A DNA stretch of 64,000 bases from Camellia lanceoleosa. Lineage: Eukaryota > Streptophyta > Magnoliopsida > Ericales > Theaceae. Of this stretch, positions 46,465 to 58,800 are shown one piece after another. The stretch is taken from positions 109,156,734-109,220,733 of the forward strand of contig CM045762.1 of NCBI GenBank assembly GCA_025200525.1. Direction: 5' to 3'. The translations under genes and the position numbers were made by a program. The notes under the pieces were generated by a model. The model was not told where the DNA came from. It worked only from the letters and a program-made list of their open reading frames with translations, and did not search any database. Each line of letters starts with the position of its first letter. Within the stretch, counting starts at the first letter, position 1.

Positions 46465-46690
46465 GAGCCAAGCGGTGAAGCGGCTCATTTCGCTGCTCAA
46501 CACGCTGCTCGGCGCTTGACTCAACGGCTCGGGCTTCGCTGCGTTAAGCGCGTGTGGCGCCGACGTCTGGCGCGTGGGCGGCTGCCAGCCGAGCGTGATA
46601 AGCGCGTCTTGCGTGAGCGTGGCTGAAGCGTGATGCCCGGAGGCGGTCATGCGGTCAAAGCGTCGTGCCGCGCGCCTTCGTGGTGTTTTT
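46465..46690 (-). other. GC-rich, CpG-dense island in the copia leader
   Basis: About 220 bp, very rich in GCGC, AAGCG and CGTG words, in an otherwise AT-rich element. It lies 210-430 bp downstream of the primer-binding site on the minus strand, in what would be the 5' leader. A 62-codon open frame (46462-46650) comes from this composition and matches nothing I recognise. Confidence 0.7.
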
Positions 46691-46881
46691 CTTTTTTATA
46701 CTTTATACTTCCTCCATTTTCCAAAACAAAATCATTTATGGTCCTAAAAATGACATTAATGATCATAAAAAATGAAATATTTTGGATTTCTTCATCTTTT
46801 ATAAATATTTATGAGTATCGATGTGTATATATATATATATATAAATATACACATGATAAAATAAAGCACGAAAAAACCCAT

Positions 46882-46899
46882 ACATAGCTTTGATACCAA
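46882..46899 (-). other. Copia primer-binding site
   Basis: The minus strand reads TTGGTATCAAAGCTATGT directly after the 5' LTR; TGGTATCAAAGC is one base from the usual initiator tRNA-Met complement TGGTATCAGAGC. This fixes the orientation. Confidence 0.85.
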
Positions 46900-47333
46900 T
46901 GTAAAACAAAAATGACGCAGCGGTAGTGGTCATACCTTTCAGATACAGAATCTGAATTGAAGGATCTCTGGGTAAATCACGTGCTTCCTTAATCTTGTCA
47001 ATCAACCCAGCAATGGGGTGATATTACAGTGTTGAATATCACCCACACAATCCACAGTGCAAATGGCTTTGATCGTTTATGGGAGAGAGGCAGTATATGG
47101 GAGAAACTGTATGTAGGAAAAACAGAGATAATACGTTGTATATCTCTTAATGACCCACAACCCATATATCAGATATATAATATTATTATTATCTATCCAT
47201 ATCAGTAAATGGAGATAATATGTATCCTGAGTGGTTATCCTAAATAGGTTTGAATTCAAATTCAAAACCCATTTGGATAAGGTTCAAATTCAAATGTTAA
47301 ATGGTCATGCCACATGGGCGCCCATTTCTAACA
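46900..47333 (-). repeat. Copia 5' LTR (right copy), 434 bp
   Basis: On the minus strand begins TGTTAGAAATGGGCGCCC and ends TTGTTTTACA. Same length and, as far as I can compare, same sequence as the left copy. Confidence 0.93.
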
Positions 47334-49036
47334 TAATTTGATAAGCCCACATGCACACATAAACATCTAACAACTACCTACTCAACATATAAGACAACTC
47401 GGCCTTCCTGAATCATAACCATCATAACGCATGATATACACAGACACATTGAGACAATAATGATAAACAACACTTTGCTTTACCTGCCTTAAGAACAGTA
47501 AGCCAATGATACACTTTTCCATAACGAAATGCCGATTTACTAGTCACCGGCTAGAAGGTAATGGTACCTTTGTCAAGTTCTCCAGGCGCTAGCTGGAAGG
47601 TGCTGGTACCTCTCATTCTAAGCGCAGTCAATTCTCCAGGCGCTAGTTGAAAGGTAATGATATCTCTCATTCTCAATGCAGTATACATTACCAATCATCA
47701 CAACATGTTAAAAGTAAAAATAACACAAGTGTAATACATACACATAAATCTATTCAACAAACTAGTGTCATCCTCCGCTGATGGCCAAGGACAAAACCTC
47801 TACTTGTGTGTACTTAATATACGTAATACTATAATCCAATTCTCATGAGACCTTAAGTCCAATAACAACAATAGTAAATAAAATGTTCATAATCCAACCT
47901 CAAGTTCATTTCTAGATTTACAAAGTGTTATGATTTCCTCTTCTTTTCAAAAATCAATTCCCTTATTTTCCAAATTACCATACTCCAATCTTTGTCGGAA
48001 ATCTATTCTCTTCATTTCATAAAACTAAATCCATGGATATCAAAGTCATAACCCAACTTGACTTAACATAATTAATCCAAAACAATTCTAGTATCATGGT
48101 TAATTATCCTTTTTACCTATTAACACATTTACACAATTCATATTAAACAAAACACGACCATTATTCAACTTTATCTCTCTTTAATTCACTAAGTCAATAA
48201 TATTAAATTAGGGCTTTTTCTTCTTTTCAACATAAACATGTTAAACTACTTCTCAATTAATCAAACAACAACCAATTTCACAATTCCAACCCTCAATTAT
48301 CAAACCCTAGATCCCCTTCTCATGATTTTCAAAAAATCCATAATAAATATGATTTTTATGCAATAAAATCTACCACATGTCTATTTATAGATAAGGTATT
48401 AAAAAGGAGCAAAAAAATCCCTACCTCTTGAAGCGACGAGGAGAAAGCTAAAAAAATCCACGATGATGAAATCACGATCCACGTAAATTAAAATGAAGCT
48501 TTCGTCACCCCCTATGTTTTGGTATTGGAACTAGGGGCAGAAAAGGAGTGGAAATAGATGAAAACCAAGCTAGAAAGCTTGGAACCCTCAAAAATGGTGG
48601 AAAATAAAAAAAAAAAGGAAGAGAGAAAGGTTGAAAAAGTAATATTTTCGGTGTACAGCGGGTTTAAATACACGGACATCGCAGGCGTGGTCTAAAGTTC
48701 GTGGATGCGGTCTTCCACTTATATTAGTCGCGGGAGCGACCATGATTACCGCAGGCGCGACCATCATCATGACCCATTGTGGGCAACGTACTCACCCTGG
48801 GCCAAAAACCTGAAGGCCACTTTTGGTCATGGCCTGGTTGCGGCCTCTTTGCGGATGCGATTTTCAAACTCGCGGGCGCGACCAACTCAATACAGGAAGC
48901 TCTGGGTTGTTGGCAGCAACCCACCCACGACATTACAAGAGTCCAAACCTCCTAGAACAAACATAGTTAACCGAAACAACCTTGTGTCCCAACCAAAAAT
49001 AAAATGGGTCGGGTTTTTTTGACCTGGGACACTACA

Positions 49037-50470
49037 CTTTCTGTATAGGTTCATCACACGTGTGGAACCCTTTAGCCACGCGTGTGGATTTTTGTAGTTT
49101 AAACTAGCATTATTCCACCCTTGGCCACACGCGTGAAAGTCACATCCACACATGTGGGATGTATGGTTGCATGTACGGTGATATCCTTCGCACGTGCGAG
49201 CTTCAACCCCAAATGCCCGTTCTCGCTTGCACCAATCTACATGTACGGGCCAATCCCGTTACATATGCTGTCCTACTTGCTCTAGTTTAACTTTCAACAA
49301 TTGTTCTAAGTCCAAAAACCAAACTCTCAAGTCCAAAACTTGAATGGTGAATGATTAAGACACTAAACATGGATTAACATTACACTAACAAGCTTGAATA
49401 TGACAAAACAACATGACCTAACACACAAGGGTTCGAAATAATACAAGTGTACCCATATGAGAGGGTTCAAGTTAGGTGTAAGATTCGAGACGCTAGATAG
49501 TTCTTGGTAGAAACTAGCAAATCGGGAGTTCTAAACTATCTCTCATATTCATCATTAGACAGTGTTCCCAAGCGGCAGCGTGGTCAACAAAAATAGAGTG
49601 TTGTGGCCACTGGGCTTTTGGTGTTGCCATTTCCAGAAGAGAGAGACCAACAACTTCCTGAAGGCAATCGGAGGTTCAAGAGGGTTTTATGTGTTTTAGG
49701 AGTTGTCACCTGATTATAGGTCCTAAGAAACCATATATATGAGCCTTCAAGGATAGATACTAGTCTCATCAAATTGCAAACACCTCATTTTGACCAACTT
49801 TAAGACTTGAACACTTGAAATTCTATCCAATGATGAAAGGTTTCATAATTTCGACTTTTGAGATGCATAAAGTTGTTAGAGCTGCTATATTATCATTTTC
49901 GTGCAAAAGACTATGTTTAGCAAAACAAATACCATTTTTCAAATCATCTTGAGGGCCTATTTTCACCTAGTAAAAGTTAGAATTAGAAAATTTATATTTC
50001 ACACAAACTTGTCTCCTTTTCAGTTACATTTCCAACTCCTCTTGAATCACCTCAATTCGATATTGGATGAGAGATATGTCCAAAATATGAAAGGATGTCT
50101 AGTATGTTCGGTAGCACGTATAATGTGTGGCCAAACGTGTGGCCAGTCAGTGCAGATTCCTGATTCGTTTGGGATTGCGTTGCGTTTTGGATGAGAGGCG
50201 TCGCGAGTTAATGATGGGAGAACCTAAGTTACCTCTTTTTTGGCCTCTAGTCACCCCATACCTATCAAAACATCTCACTGAACCCTTTTGAGAAGCCCCA
50301 AGTGTTAGAGTGAAAAAAAGTGTTTTTAGTGAGTTAGAAGAGTAATACTCAAACCCGAGCCTTCAAATATGAGATTTCTAACCCTAATACATCAACAAAA
50401 TATAGCTGGTTTTTCATGCCCCTCAGAGGGGTTTAGTCTCCTCGGGTACAATAGCCCTACAGTTCAGACT
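49037..50470. other. Noncoding repeat-derived DNA
   Basis: No gene seen. 49040-49260 has many ACACGTGTGG, ACGCGTGTGG and GCACGTGCGAG words, resembling gypsy LTR sequence, and is probably the rest of the host repeat that begins at 38073. Confidence 0.4.
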
Positions 50471-52750
50471 CCCGTATTTTTGAATCTGGTTTCACAAGTG
50501 CAATGTGAAATAGAAAAATGAATGAGTCCAAGTCCAACAAATCTTAGAAAAATCCATTAATCATCAGAAATGCCAAAAATGGATTGTATTGCCAGATTTT
50601 AGAGTTGCCACCTCAATATTTTTGAGAAATTTAAGAAACTCGTGACTCATGCCAAAGGCCACTTGTCTGTCATAACCAAAGTTTCTCGGCTTGGGAACTT
50701 AGGTATGAGGGGGGAAGGTCATGAATTGAGCATCCCACTCACCCGATCAAAGAACGACCTTTACTAATCATGATATGATTTTTATAAACGGTGTATGCTC
50801 ATGTTCTAATTATTATGCTAACTTACTATGTGAGGCACACAAGTATAGACTACGTCACCTACTTTGGAATGATTTGATTTCATGTTTTCTTGAAAAGATT
50901 TTTAAATGCGTGCAACTCGGAGGAAAAATGAGTTAACATGCACGCTAATCAAAATCATTACAACTTAAGTAGAATAGTCTTCATCCACAAGCATTCAAGA
51001 GGTATTTCAAATAAGCACGTAGCCTCATGGTAGTATGCTAAGCATGGAAACACAAATACACATGTAATATGCTAAAGTAAAAATGCTCACCTAGTACTCA
51101 ACCGAGGCAAGCCAAAGAAAAGAATATGGTTAGAAAAATTGCATGATCCTAACTGTGTACATGACTAATGCAACACATACAAGAATGCAACTGTTAGGTT
51201 CAGCTTATTAACATGTCATATGGATTAACTCAAAGCATGCGGTGACGCACGTATTCAAGTAAGTAGGAAATGACAATGATATTTCAAGAATGATGAACCG
51301 AACCTTATGTATGAAAAAATGGATATGAAGCATGGCAATGATATGAAATGAAAACATGATACTACATGCAACCACGATAATCATGTAAATAAAAGGGAGA
51401 AAGAAATGGGGGTTAGAGGACATACAAATATTACAAATTTTCCCTCGCATAAGAAGGTCTGAATGAATGTCCTAATTAACTAATTATTACAACACAATTG
51501 ATAAACTAAACTAATTAATTATTGCAAATTCGAATGAAAGCAAAGCGACTAATTAATTACAAATTATTACAAATATGAATATTAAAGCTACTAATCTAAT
51601 GGACTTGAATGAGAGGTGAGGAACTGCACACGCGCAACACCCCCCCAGAAACCTCTTTGTTTGCTGCTAGAACTTGCTCTATTTACAATCAGAAAATTGT
51701 TCTATTTTGGCCTCAAGATTTGCTGTAAAAATAACATTGGTGTACAAAAATTGGTGGTCGGTCGGCCTGAGAGAATAGTCAGTTGTACAGAATGATGGCT
51801 AGCCGGCCACTATTTCTGGAGAATACCCTACTGCAACAGAGCAAGATAGAGTATTTTCAGGAGATGTTTATCCTCTCTGCCCTTCCCTATCATGAAGATG
51901 ATCAAGGGAGGAGTAGATTTGATTCTCAAATCATCAATCATTGCAAATTTGTTGCATGATGATCTTAGAAGCGATAGGACAAGAGCTCAATAAGTGCAAC
52001 AAAAGATAAACAATATCTCCTCCCTATTATGGAGTTACCTTAAGGGAGGGCGTAGACGTACCTCATGAATCATCAAACATCACAACAATAGTATGTGATG
52101 ATTCTAGAAGCAACCGATTCAGTATAACGTCTAATTGAACTTAACTAAATTTATTATCTTTGTGCTTCTTTTTTTTTACTCCAATTTTATTAGCCTTTTT
52201 ACTTTACCTTTCCATTTTCTTATCTTTTCTTCATTTTTGTCCAAAAGTAATGATTACGTCCACTAAGTCCAAAGCAATAAAGAATTGCAAGCATGACTTG
52301 ACCCGAGAAATGAGCTTTTCAAGCCCTTTTCTAGAGGGAAACTACAAAGGAAGAATCAAACTCATTTACAAGCAATAATGAATTTAGAGTCAAACCCGAA
52401 ATGAGCGATAATGACTCAAAATCCAAATATGATAATGAGCTATAATGACTCTTTCCTTATTGATTTCCAAGGGTCTAACTAGAAAATTAGTCCCTTAGAA
52501 GTAATGCACCGACGATAAAGGGAAGTGTCAAACAAGAGATCATGCTTAGCATAAGAGAGATGTAATGACCTGGTAATGAACATCCGAAGAGATTAAACCA
52601 TTTTGCATGAGGGGTCTATTTCTTATGCCTTGAGTGACAACCTTTTGTTTGATACAACTCTTAATCAAAAGAAATAAAGAAAAGAGGGAGATTGCAAAGT
52701 ACTAATGAAAAGATGGATGATTACAATGACATGAATATTCACATGAAAGC
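50470..52750. repeat. Long noncoding repeat, copy R1
   Basis: Parallels the sequence starting at about 53790 in the same order: TTGCCAGATTTTAGAGTTGCC, GGCATGAGGGGGGAAGG-like GTATGAGG...GAAGGTCATG, CCCGATCAAAGAACGACC, AAGTATAGACTA, AAAAGGGAGAAAGAAATGGG and GGTCGGTCGGCC. The two copies differ substantially. It is cut at 52750 by an LTR. No coding region. Confidence 0.65.
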
Positions 52751-53780
52751 TGTGGGGGCCGAATAATTATATATTGAGGAAGGCCAAGATATTTGAAGAC
52801 ATCTAGCCTAAGTCAATTCGGCTATAATCTAAGGGCTTTTGAAGCCGAATATACAGATCGGCCATATGAAGAGCCGAATGGGAACGAGCACACAACCGAA
52901 AGGCTGAGTAAGCAATCAAGTGCGAGATTAAGAGTGGGCCCGACCCTTGGGCCCCAAAGGGTAATATAAAAAGAGGAACATCAACCAAAGAGAGGTATGT
53001 GAGAATAGACAAGAAATAATTTGAGAGAGAAGTAAGTTGTCTGTCGGAGTGCTAATTCCAGCACCCCCGACCGGAGTGTTCATCACTTTTTTAGGTAGCA
53101 ATCAGAGGATCAAGGACGTCTAACTGGATCATGGAGTATTTCCAAACCATTTCTCCGCAATTGGCGTCGTCTGTGGGAATACTCAAGCAGATCTATGGCA
53201 GGTGTAACAGATGATCCTTCGGTAGTTGCTGATGATGTTATGCCAAGAGATGACAACACTCCAAGAAACATGCTTGGACCGGAGAATATCACTGTGCAAC
53301 GGGCCTTGAATTTCGACTCAATAGCTCAGACCTCACCCTCAACTTCGGTGCAAGAGATGATGCAGACAATCATGGATCAAGCAAAGCAAAATGAACAGTG
53401 TCTAGAAAACATGATGGCTGAGAAAGAGCGCCTATGCCAGGAATTGGCCCTGGAGCTAGCCAAATCTCAGTAGGCCGCATGCCATGACTGGGGTTGACCC
53501 TCAGGAAAGAAGGATGATCGACGACGTTGACTTTGGAAACACGATAATGACAGTGATTCTAACTCACTATCCCAGGAACTCAGAAAAGAAGGGATGAGTC
53601 GATGTATCCAGCTCATTCGATGGAAGTCCGTACGTACGGCACAAGCGAGGGAAAAGAAGTGATGATTCGGATGAAGAAGACAAGCATGACTCTTTTGTGC
53701 GACGCTGTAGACGGCCCCGAGAACTCCCGACTTCGCGCGCGAAAGGCGCGAAATCGTTTTTGTTCTGAGCTACTAAAGTT
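52751..53780 (+). mobile_element. LTR retrotransposon fragment (LTR, primer-binding site, start of gag)
   Basis: Begins TGTGGGGGCC. An LTR of about 409 bp runs to 53159 (TTTCTCCGCA), with TATAAA at 52965. TTGGCGTCGTCTGTGGGAA at 53161 is a primer-binding-site wording common in plant gypsy elements. A gag-like frame starts at 53195 and the element is lost after about 53780, where repeat copy R2 begins. No matching second LTR is in the window. Confidence 0.7.
53195..53473 (+). pseudogene. Truncated Gag N-terminus
   Basis: A 92-codon frame starting at ATG 53195, 17 bp after the primer-binding site. It opens MAGVTDDPSVVADD and ends in a Glu/Gln-rich helix (MMQTIMDQAKQNEQCLENMMAEKERL) before a TAG. 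The following 300 bp remain Asp/Arg-rich in broken frames. The position after the primer site and the coiled N-terminus fit plant gypsy Gag; there is no zinc knuckle because the fragment ends first. Confidence 0.6.
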
Positions 53781-53789
53781 TGGACTCAA

Positions 53790-56700
53790 TGTCATGGCTC
53801 TGAATCTAATCTCACAAAGTGCAATGCAAGACCGATAAATCACCAAAGAGTCCAAATCCGGCAAATCGTTTTGGAAAACTGATTTTTATAAAGAAGTGCC
53901 AAACATGGACTGCTTTGCCAGATACAGAGTTGCCACCTAAATATTTTATTTTGGAAAATTTAGGAAACCCTGACTCGTGCCTAAGGCCATGCATCCGTCA
54001 TCACCAAAGTTGCCTCGGTTCGAAAACTTGGGTATGAGAGGGGAAGGTCATGCAATAAGCACCCCCGCTCGCCCGATCAAAGATCGGCCTTTACTAACAT
54101 GATATGTTGTTTTTGAAAACACATGTGTTCTTATTCCGATTATTAACCTAGCATTACTATGTGATGCGCACCACATACAAGTATAGACTAGATCGCTTAA
54201 GTTGGAACAAAACATTGCATGTTCATTTATGAAAATGATTTGAAGTTCGCTACTCGTAAGTAGGCTAAAACAAGGATTTTGATGAATTGCTCCAATTCAA
54301 GTAATCCAACCTTCACTCACAGGCATTCAGGCAGTTAAACACTTAAGCAGTTAGCCTCATGGCAAGCATGCTAACATGGCAACACTAACACACATGCAAT
54401 ATGCTAAAGCGTAAACACTCACAGTGTACTCCGAGCCGAAACAGAGAACTAGTTAGAAATCATGTATGATCCTAGTTCATGTTAAGATGGCTAATGCAAC
54501 ACATACAAAAATGCAACTAAGATAGGCTCGGCTATCCTAAGATGTCATCTGAAATGCAAGTTGGTACATGTATTCAATTTGGAATTGCAATACAATGTAG
54601 TTAGTATGATGCGTCGAGCTCGGTGCATGCAAGACAGATAAATGGATGCATGCATGCAAAGCATAAGGTATGCTAAACAGAATATGCCCTAAAACTAACC
54701 ATCGTAAGCGGTTAAGTAAAAGGGAGAAAGAAATGGGGGTTGGAAGACATGCATCACACATACGCACGCTTATTATAACAGTTGGCCCTCTCGACGGAGG
54801 GTCCGAATAAGAAGCTAACTAGCTAATCTAAGCTAATTAAACTAACTATTACATCACAAAACTAATTAACTAACAAGCTAACTAGTTACGCTATTACAAA
54901 ACAAATAAGTAGCTAAGCGCATTAACTACTTAATTACAAAACCAAAGCATAAACTAGCTAAGCAAATTTGCTAAGTAAAGCAGTAAAGCAGGAGCTTTAG
55001 AGGGAGAAGAGTGCAAGCATGCCCGGTCGCCTCGTTCAGAAATCTGTCGCAATGCCCTAATTTGCCTCTGCTTGCAATTGTTCTCAGAACATTGCACCAA
55101 GCTCCAGATAGCTTCCAACTCACCTTGGGGACTTGTGGGAGGGCTGCCGACCAGTTGTTGAGGAGGGAGACCACCTGTTGACCACTTTTCTTTGCTAAAA
55201 ACTAGAAAAAGTGGTCGGCCAGCTAGTATTACTGGTCGGCCGACCAGTTTTTGCTGCCAGATTCCACTTTGCTACAACAGAGAGGAAGAAAGGGCATGGC
55301 AATGTATTTGCAAGATATGTGTGCACAACCACTCTCCCTATCATTTCATAAGCTCAAAGGAGTGTGGTTCTCGATCCTCAGGCCACCAATCGCGCATCTT
55401 GATGCATGATGGCCGAGAAGCCAAATTGCATAATTCAATATAAAATGAATGCACACATAAACACATAAGGCCTAAAACTCTATCATGTATGATCAAGAGT
55501 GTCGGCGATCGAGGATTGAGGCACGTTTCATCACTTCAAGTATGAAACGTCCCTCGTTTCTCATGTTTGGACTAACACTTAATCCAAACAAAATGCAATG
55601 CAACTCAAGCATGCAAACATGCAATACAACTCAAGCATGCAAACATACAATGCAACTTAAGCATGCAAAACACAATGCAACTACATGGCATACACAATGC
55701 AAACAACAACATGGCATACTCAATGCAATGTGACATGATCAACTTAACAAAGCTAATGACATACAAACAATGCTAATGCATCTACATGGCATACACAATG
55801 CAAGGCAACATAAGCACGCAACAACATGCAAATAAACATGCTAAGTGGACTTACACCGAATGGACAGACCTCACCATGCCCAAAACAAGGGCCATAATGA
55901 TGAAACTAAGGCATGAAGCACAAAGTAAATGCATGCACAATGCAAAGGCCCATTGACTAGGCCTAAGGACACAACTCTCAAGCATGATGAAGAAGCGATA
56001 AACATGGAAGTGTGACAACACTAAAGGCTCTAAAATCAAGTGTGAAATGATGCCAAATCATTCAAACAACACAAGCAAAGCATGCAAGAGGGCCTAAGGC
56101 ACAAAGCCTTTAAAGGGACTACACGAGGGCCATGCAATACATGGCACAAAAGATTGAACTAATCATGGACATAGCTTAATTAGGCCTAAACAAAGACCAA
56201 AACATGCTGAGATGAGGGCTCAAGGGCCTAGGCAAGATGGCATACATGCTAGGCCATAAACAAGGCAACAATGCACAACCCTTGAACCACAATTAAAGAT
56301 TGATATGCATGAGAATATGACAATGTTACATGCTCTGAAATCAAGTATTAAATGATGCCAAATCATCCAAATAGCTCAAAGATAGCATGCAAGAGGCATC
56401 AAAACACAAGGCTAGGAAGGCCAATTGCACTACAGCTATGCAATACATGAAGCATATGGAAAATACAACCCAAAACAGTCCTAGAGCATATCAAAATGAG
56501 TCTAAAACATGTATGGAAGGAAGCCAAAATAAGCTAGCATGGTGAGCATGAAGCATGGAATACGCAAGGCCAAAAGGGAGGATTACACTACACCTACCAA
56601 GACCAAGCATGAGATGGCTTCGCCAACAAAAATTAGAAAATAACCCAAAAAACACACTGAAATGATAGCTTGCAAGTTTAGGCATGAAATGACCCATGTT

Positions 56701-58800
56701 TAAGGCATAAAGGGCAAACCCTCCAACGCATTGAATAAGTGAAAGATGTGAGTGTATGACCATGAAACATGCACTGAAATCTCATAACAAATGATGCCAA
56801 ATCATTCAAATAGTTCAAGTAATGCATGCTAATGGACTCGATACACAAAGCTAACAAGCTAAAATGCACTATAGCTATACAAAGCATGGCATTCATGACC
56901 AAGAAAACACAAATTAGAGCTTAAGCATGCTAAAACATAGACAAAAGCTTCTTGAAGTTAAGCCAAAAGCATGCTAGAATGACATGTTAAAGCATGATAC
57001 ACATTAGGCTAATTCATAGAAATGCACTACAAGTGCATGGAGCATGCAAGGGCCAACCAAACCAAACCTTAATAGAGGTATGACATGGTAAAACAACACC
57101 AGGAACATGCTGTAATGGACTCAAAACAAGCTAGAAAGACATGCTACTTCATAAAGCATACAAAGCTAGTTTTCAAGATTTACACTACAAGTGTATAAGG
57201 CATGAAAGGGATGACAAAACCAAGTCAAAACAGTGGTATGACATGCTGAAATAACCCCAAATACATGCTAAGATATGACCAACAAAAGCTTAACAAACAT
57301 GCTCAAACATGAGGCATATGAAGCAAGTATACAAAACACAAGGAGAGGGGATGACCCTCTCCTTTTTGGGACTCCAAAACCACCTTTCCGCCACTAAAAA
57401 TCCTTTGGATTTCAGTGGTAGAAAGGTCATGCAAAGGCTAGAAGAAGAGCCAAAAGGGATGGCTCAAAACAAGGCCTAACAAGGTCTAAGAGGGGGTAGA
57501 CCACCCCCAAGAAAGAAGTGACCTTAATCAAACATTTTAAGCATGCAAAAACAGAACTTTTTGCAGTTAAGAGTTAAGCTTAAATCAGCATGCAAACAGG
57601 TCCAAAAGCTTAAGCAAAAATAGGGATTTTAAGGGTTAGAAGCTCACCCTTGATGACCACCTTCAAGGCTACAGCTCCAGCGGGTTTTCCAAGCTCAAAC
57701 CAATCCAACAACCCCAAAACCAGCTCCTAAGCACCTCAACAACAAAAGGATGGTGTTTGAGTGTGTGTTTGTGTGTTAAAGTATGATAAAACTACACTTT
57801 AGGGCACAAAAATGAAGAAGAAGAGCAATATAGAGACAAAGGTGTATCTATCACTCTAGCCACAATTTTCTGAACCTAGAGGAGGGAGGAGGAGGTTCTC
57901 TTATATAGAGAACCAAGGCTCAAGCTTCTTGAGGAAGCTAAGGGTCCAAGGCCATTCCTCCATACACATGTATGGAAGATGGTTTCAGTGCCCTCCAGAA
58001 AATATCTCCAAAAAGGTGATGAAAAGCAGCCGACTACTTGAAGTGGTCAGCCAGCTACTTGAAGTGGTCAGTTGACCACCACAAGTGGTCTCCCAAGAAG
58101 AAAACTGGTCAACCATGGGTAGCAGAAGTCTACACACTGAAAGCGAGCCAATAGTGTGGTGGCCGACCAGAAAAGGTGGTCCAAAGACCAAGAAAACTAG
58201 TTATCTGACCAGAAAACTGGCTGGCAGGAAGGAAAGTGGTCTCCAAGGGAAAAAACTGGTCTCCCACCCTTGTACCACCTTCTAAACAAGGAAAATAAGC
58301 TTTGTACCAAAAACAAACCAGAAAGGATGCAAGACAAAAGTTTGGGAGGCAAAGCGCGCAGCCGGAAGCCTCGGAAACTAGTCTACGGGCATCAAAAGTG
58401 GTCTATGACCACAAAAGTGGTCTCCCGGACCACAGTGTCCCTCTAGGAAGAGGCAACAAGGCATGGTTCAAAAACCAAGCCAGACGGAGAATGTTAAGCG
58501 GTCTCGAGTCAAGGTGTGCGGCCAAAGGTTCTGAAAATTGGAAACTAGTCTCCAAGCGAGAAAAGTGGTTTACGATCGCAAAAAGTGGTCTACGACCACA
58601 AAGAGATGGTCTACAAGGCCTCTCCCCCCCTCCAAGGAAGAGAAAACAAGATTCGGTCCGCAAACCGAGCCAAAGCACAAAGAGTTCAGAGGCCCGGAGG
58701 CAAGGCACTCGGCTGAAAACTCCGGAAACTCGAAACGAGCACAACATGCACTATCACTGAGCGCTCAATCGATGACGTCTGAGTCTGAAGGTTGGTCAAA
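53790..58800. repeat. Long noncoding repeat, copy R2
   Basis: Second, longer copy of the repeat at 50470. It starts near CTGAATCTAATCTCACAAAGTG and passes the shared blocks (TTTGCCAGATACAGAGTTGCC at 53899, CCCGATCAAAGATCGGCC at 54073, AAAAGGGAGAAAGAAATGGG at 54719). It continues into CATGCA-rich DNA and reaches GGGGTGTCTACAGTTGCCCC at about 58803, wording typical of LTR-type repeats. Noncoding. It may be a very long LTR of the element that carries the PMD gene, which I cannot prove. Confidence 0.5.
55560..57650. repeat. CATGCA-rich degenerate tandem block
   Basis: Two kilobases with strongly recurrent AAGCATGC, GGCATG and ATGCAA words. A longer unit recurs: AAATGATGCCAAATCATTCA at 56045, 56350 (one change) and 56789, each preceded by a TCAAGT- or CTCATAA-like segment and followed by GCATGCAAGAGG-like sequence. 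Spacings are 305 and 439 bp. Noncoding. Confidence 0.65.

Larger units (their letters stand above)
40385..47333 (-). mobile_element. Ty1/copia element with identical-looking LTRs and decayed interior
   Basis: 6,949 bp, flanked by a perfect TAATT duplication (40380-40384 and 47334-47338). The two 434-bp LTRs show no difference by eye. On the minus strand the element starts with the LTR at 47333, a primer-binding site at 46899 and ends with a purine tract before 40818. Copia pol relics are in the right order: integrase near 43800, RT near 42500-42350. No long frame survives. Identical LTRs mean a recent insertion; ruined pol means it moved with proteins from another copy. Confidence 0.88.
39681..49036 (-). 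repeat. Probable solo LTR, split by a copia element
   Basis: The plus strand starts TGTAACGCCCC and ends GGGACACTACA; on the minus strand this is TGTAGTGTCCC...GGGGCGTTACA. Flanks are CTTTT (39676-39680) and CTTTC (49037-49041), a 5-bp duplication with one mismatch. Without the copia insertion it is about 2.4 kb and has no pol sequence, so a solo LTR is the simplest reading. It contains CCAGGCGCTAG repeats (about 47574-47660) and GCGCGACC-like words (48690-48890). Confidence 0.6.

Noticed and set aside
57985..58760. Arg/Lys- and Trp-rich open frames on both strands
   Set aside because: They come from the GGTC/GACC motif clusters, and both strands are open in the same place.
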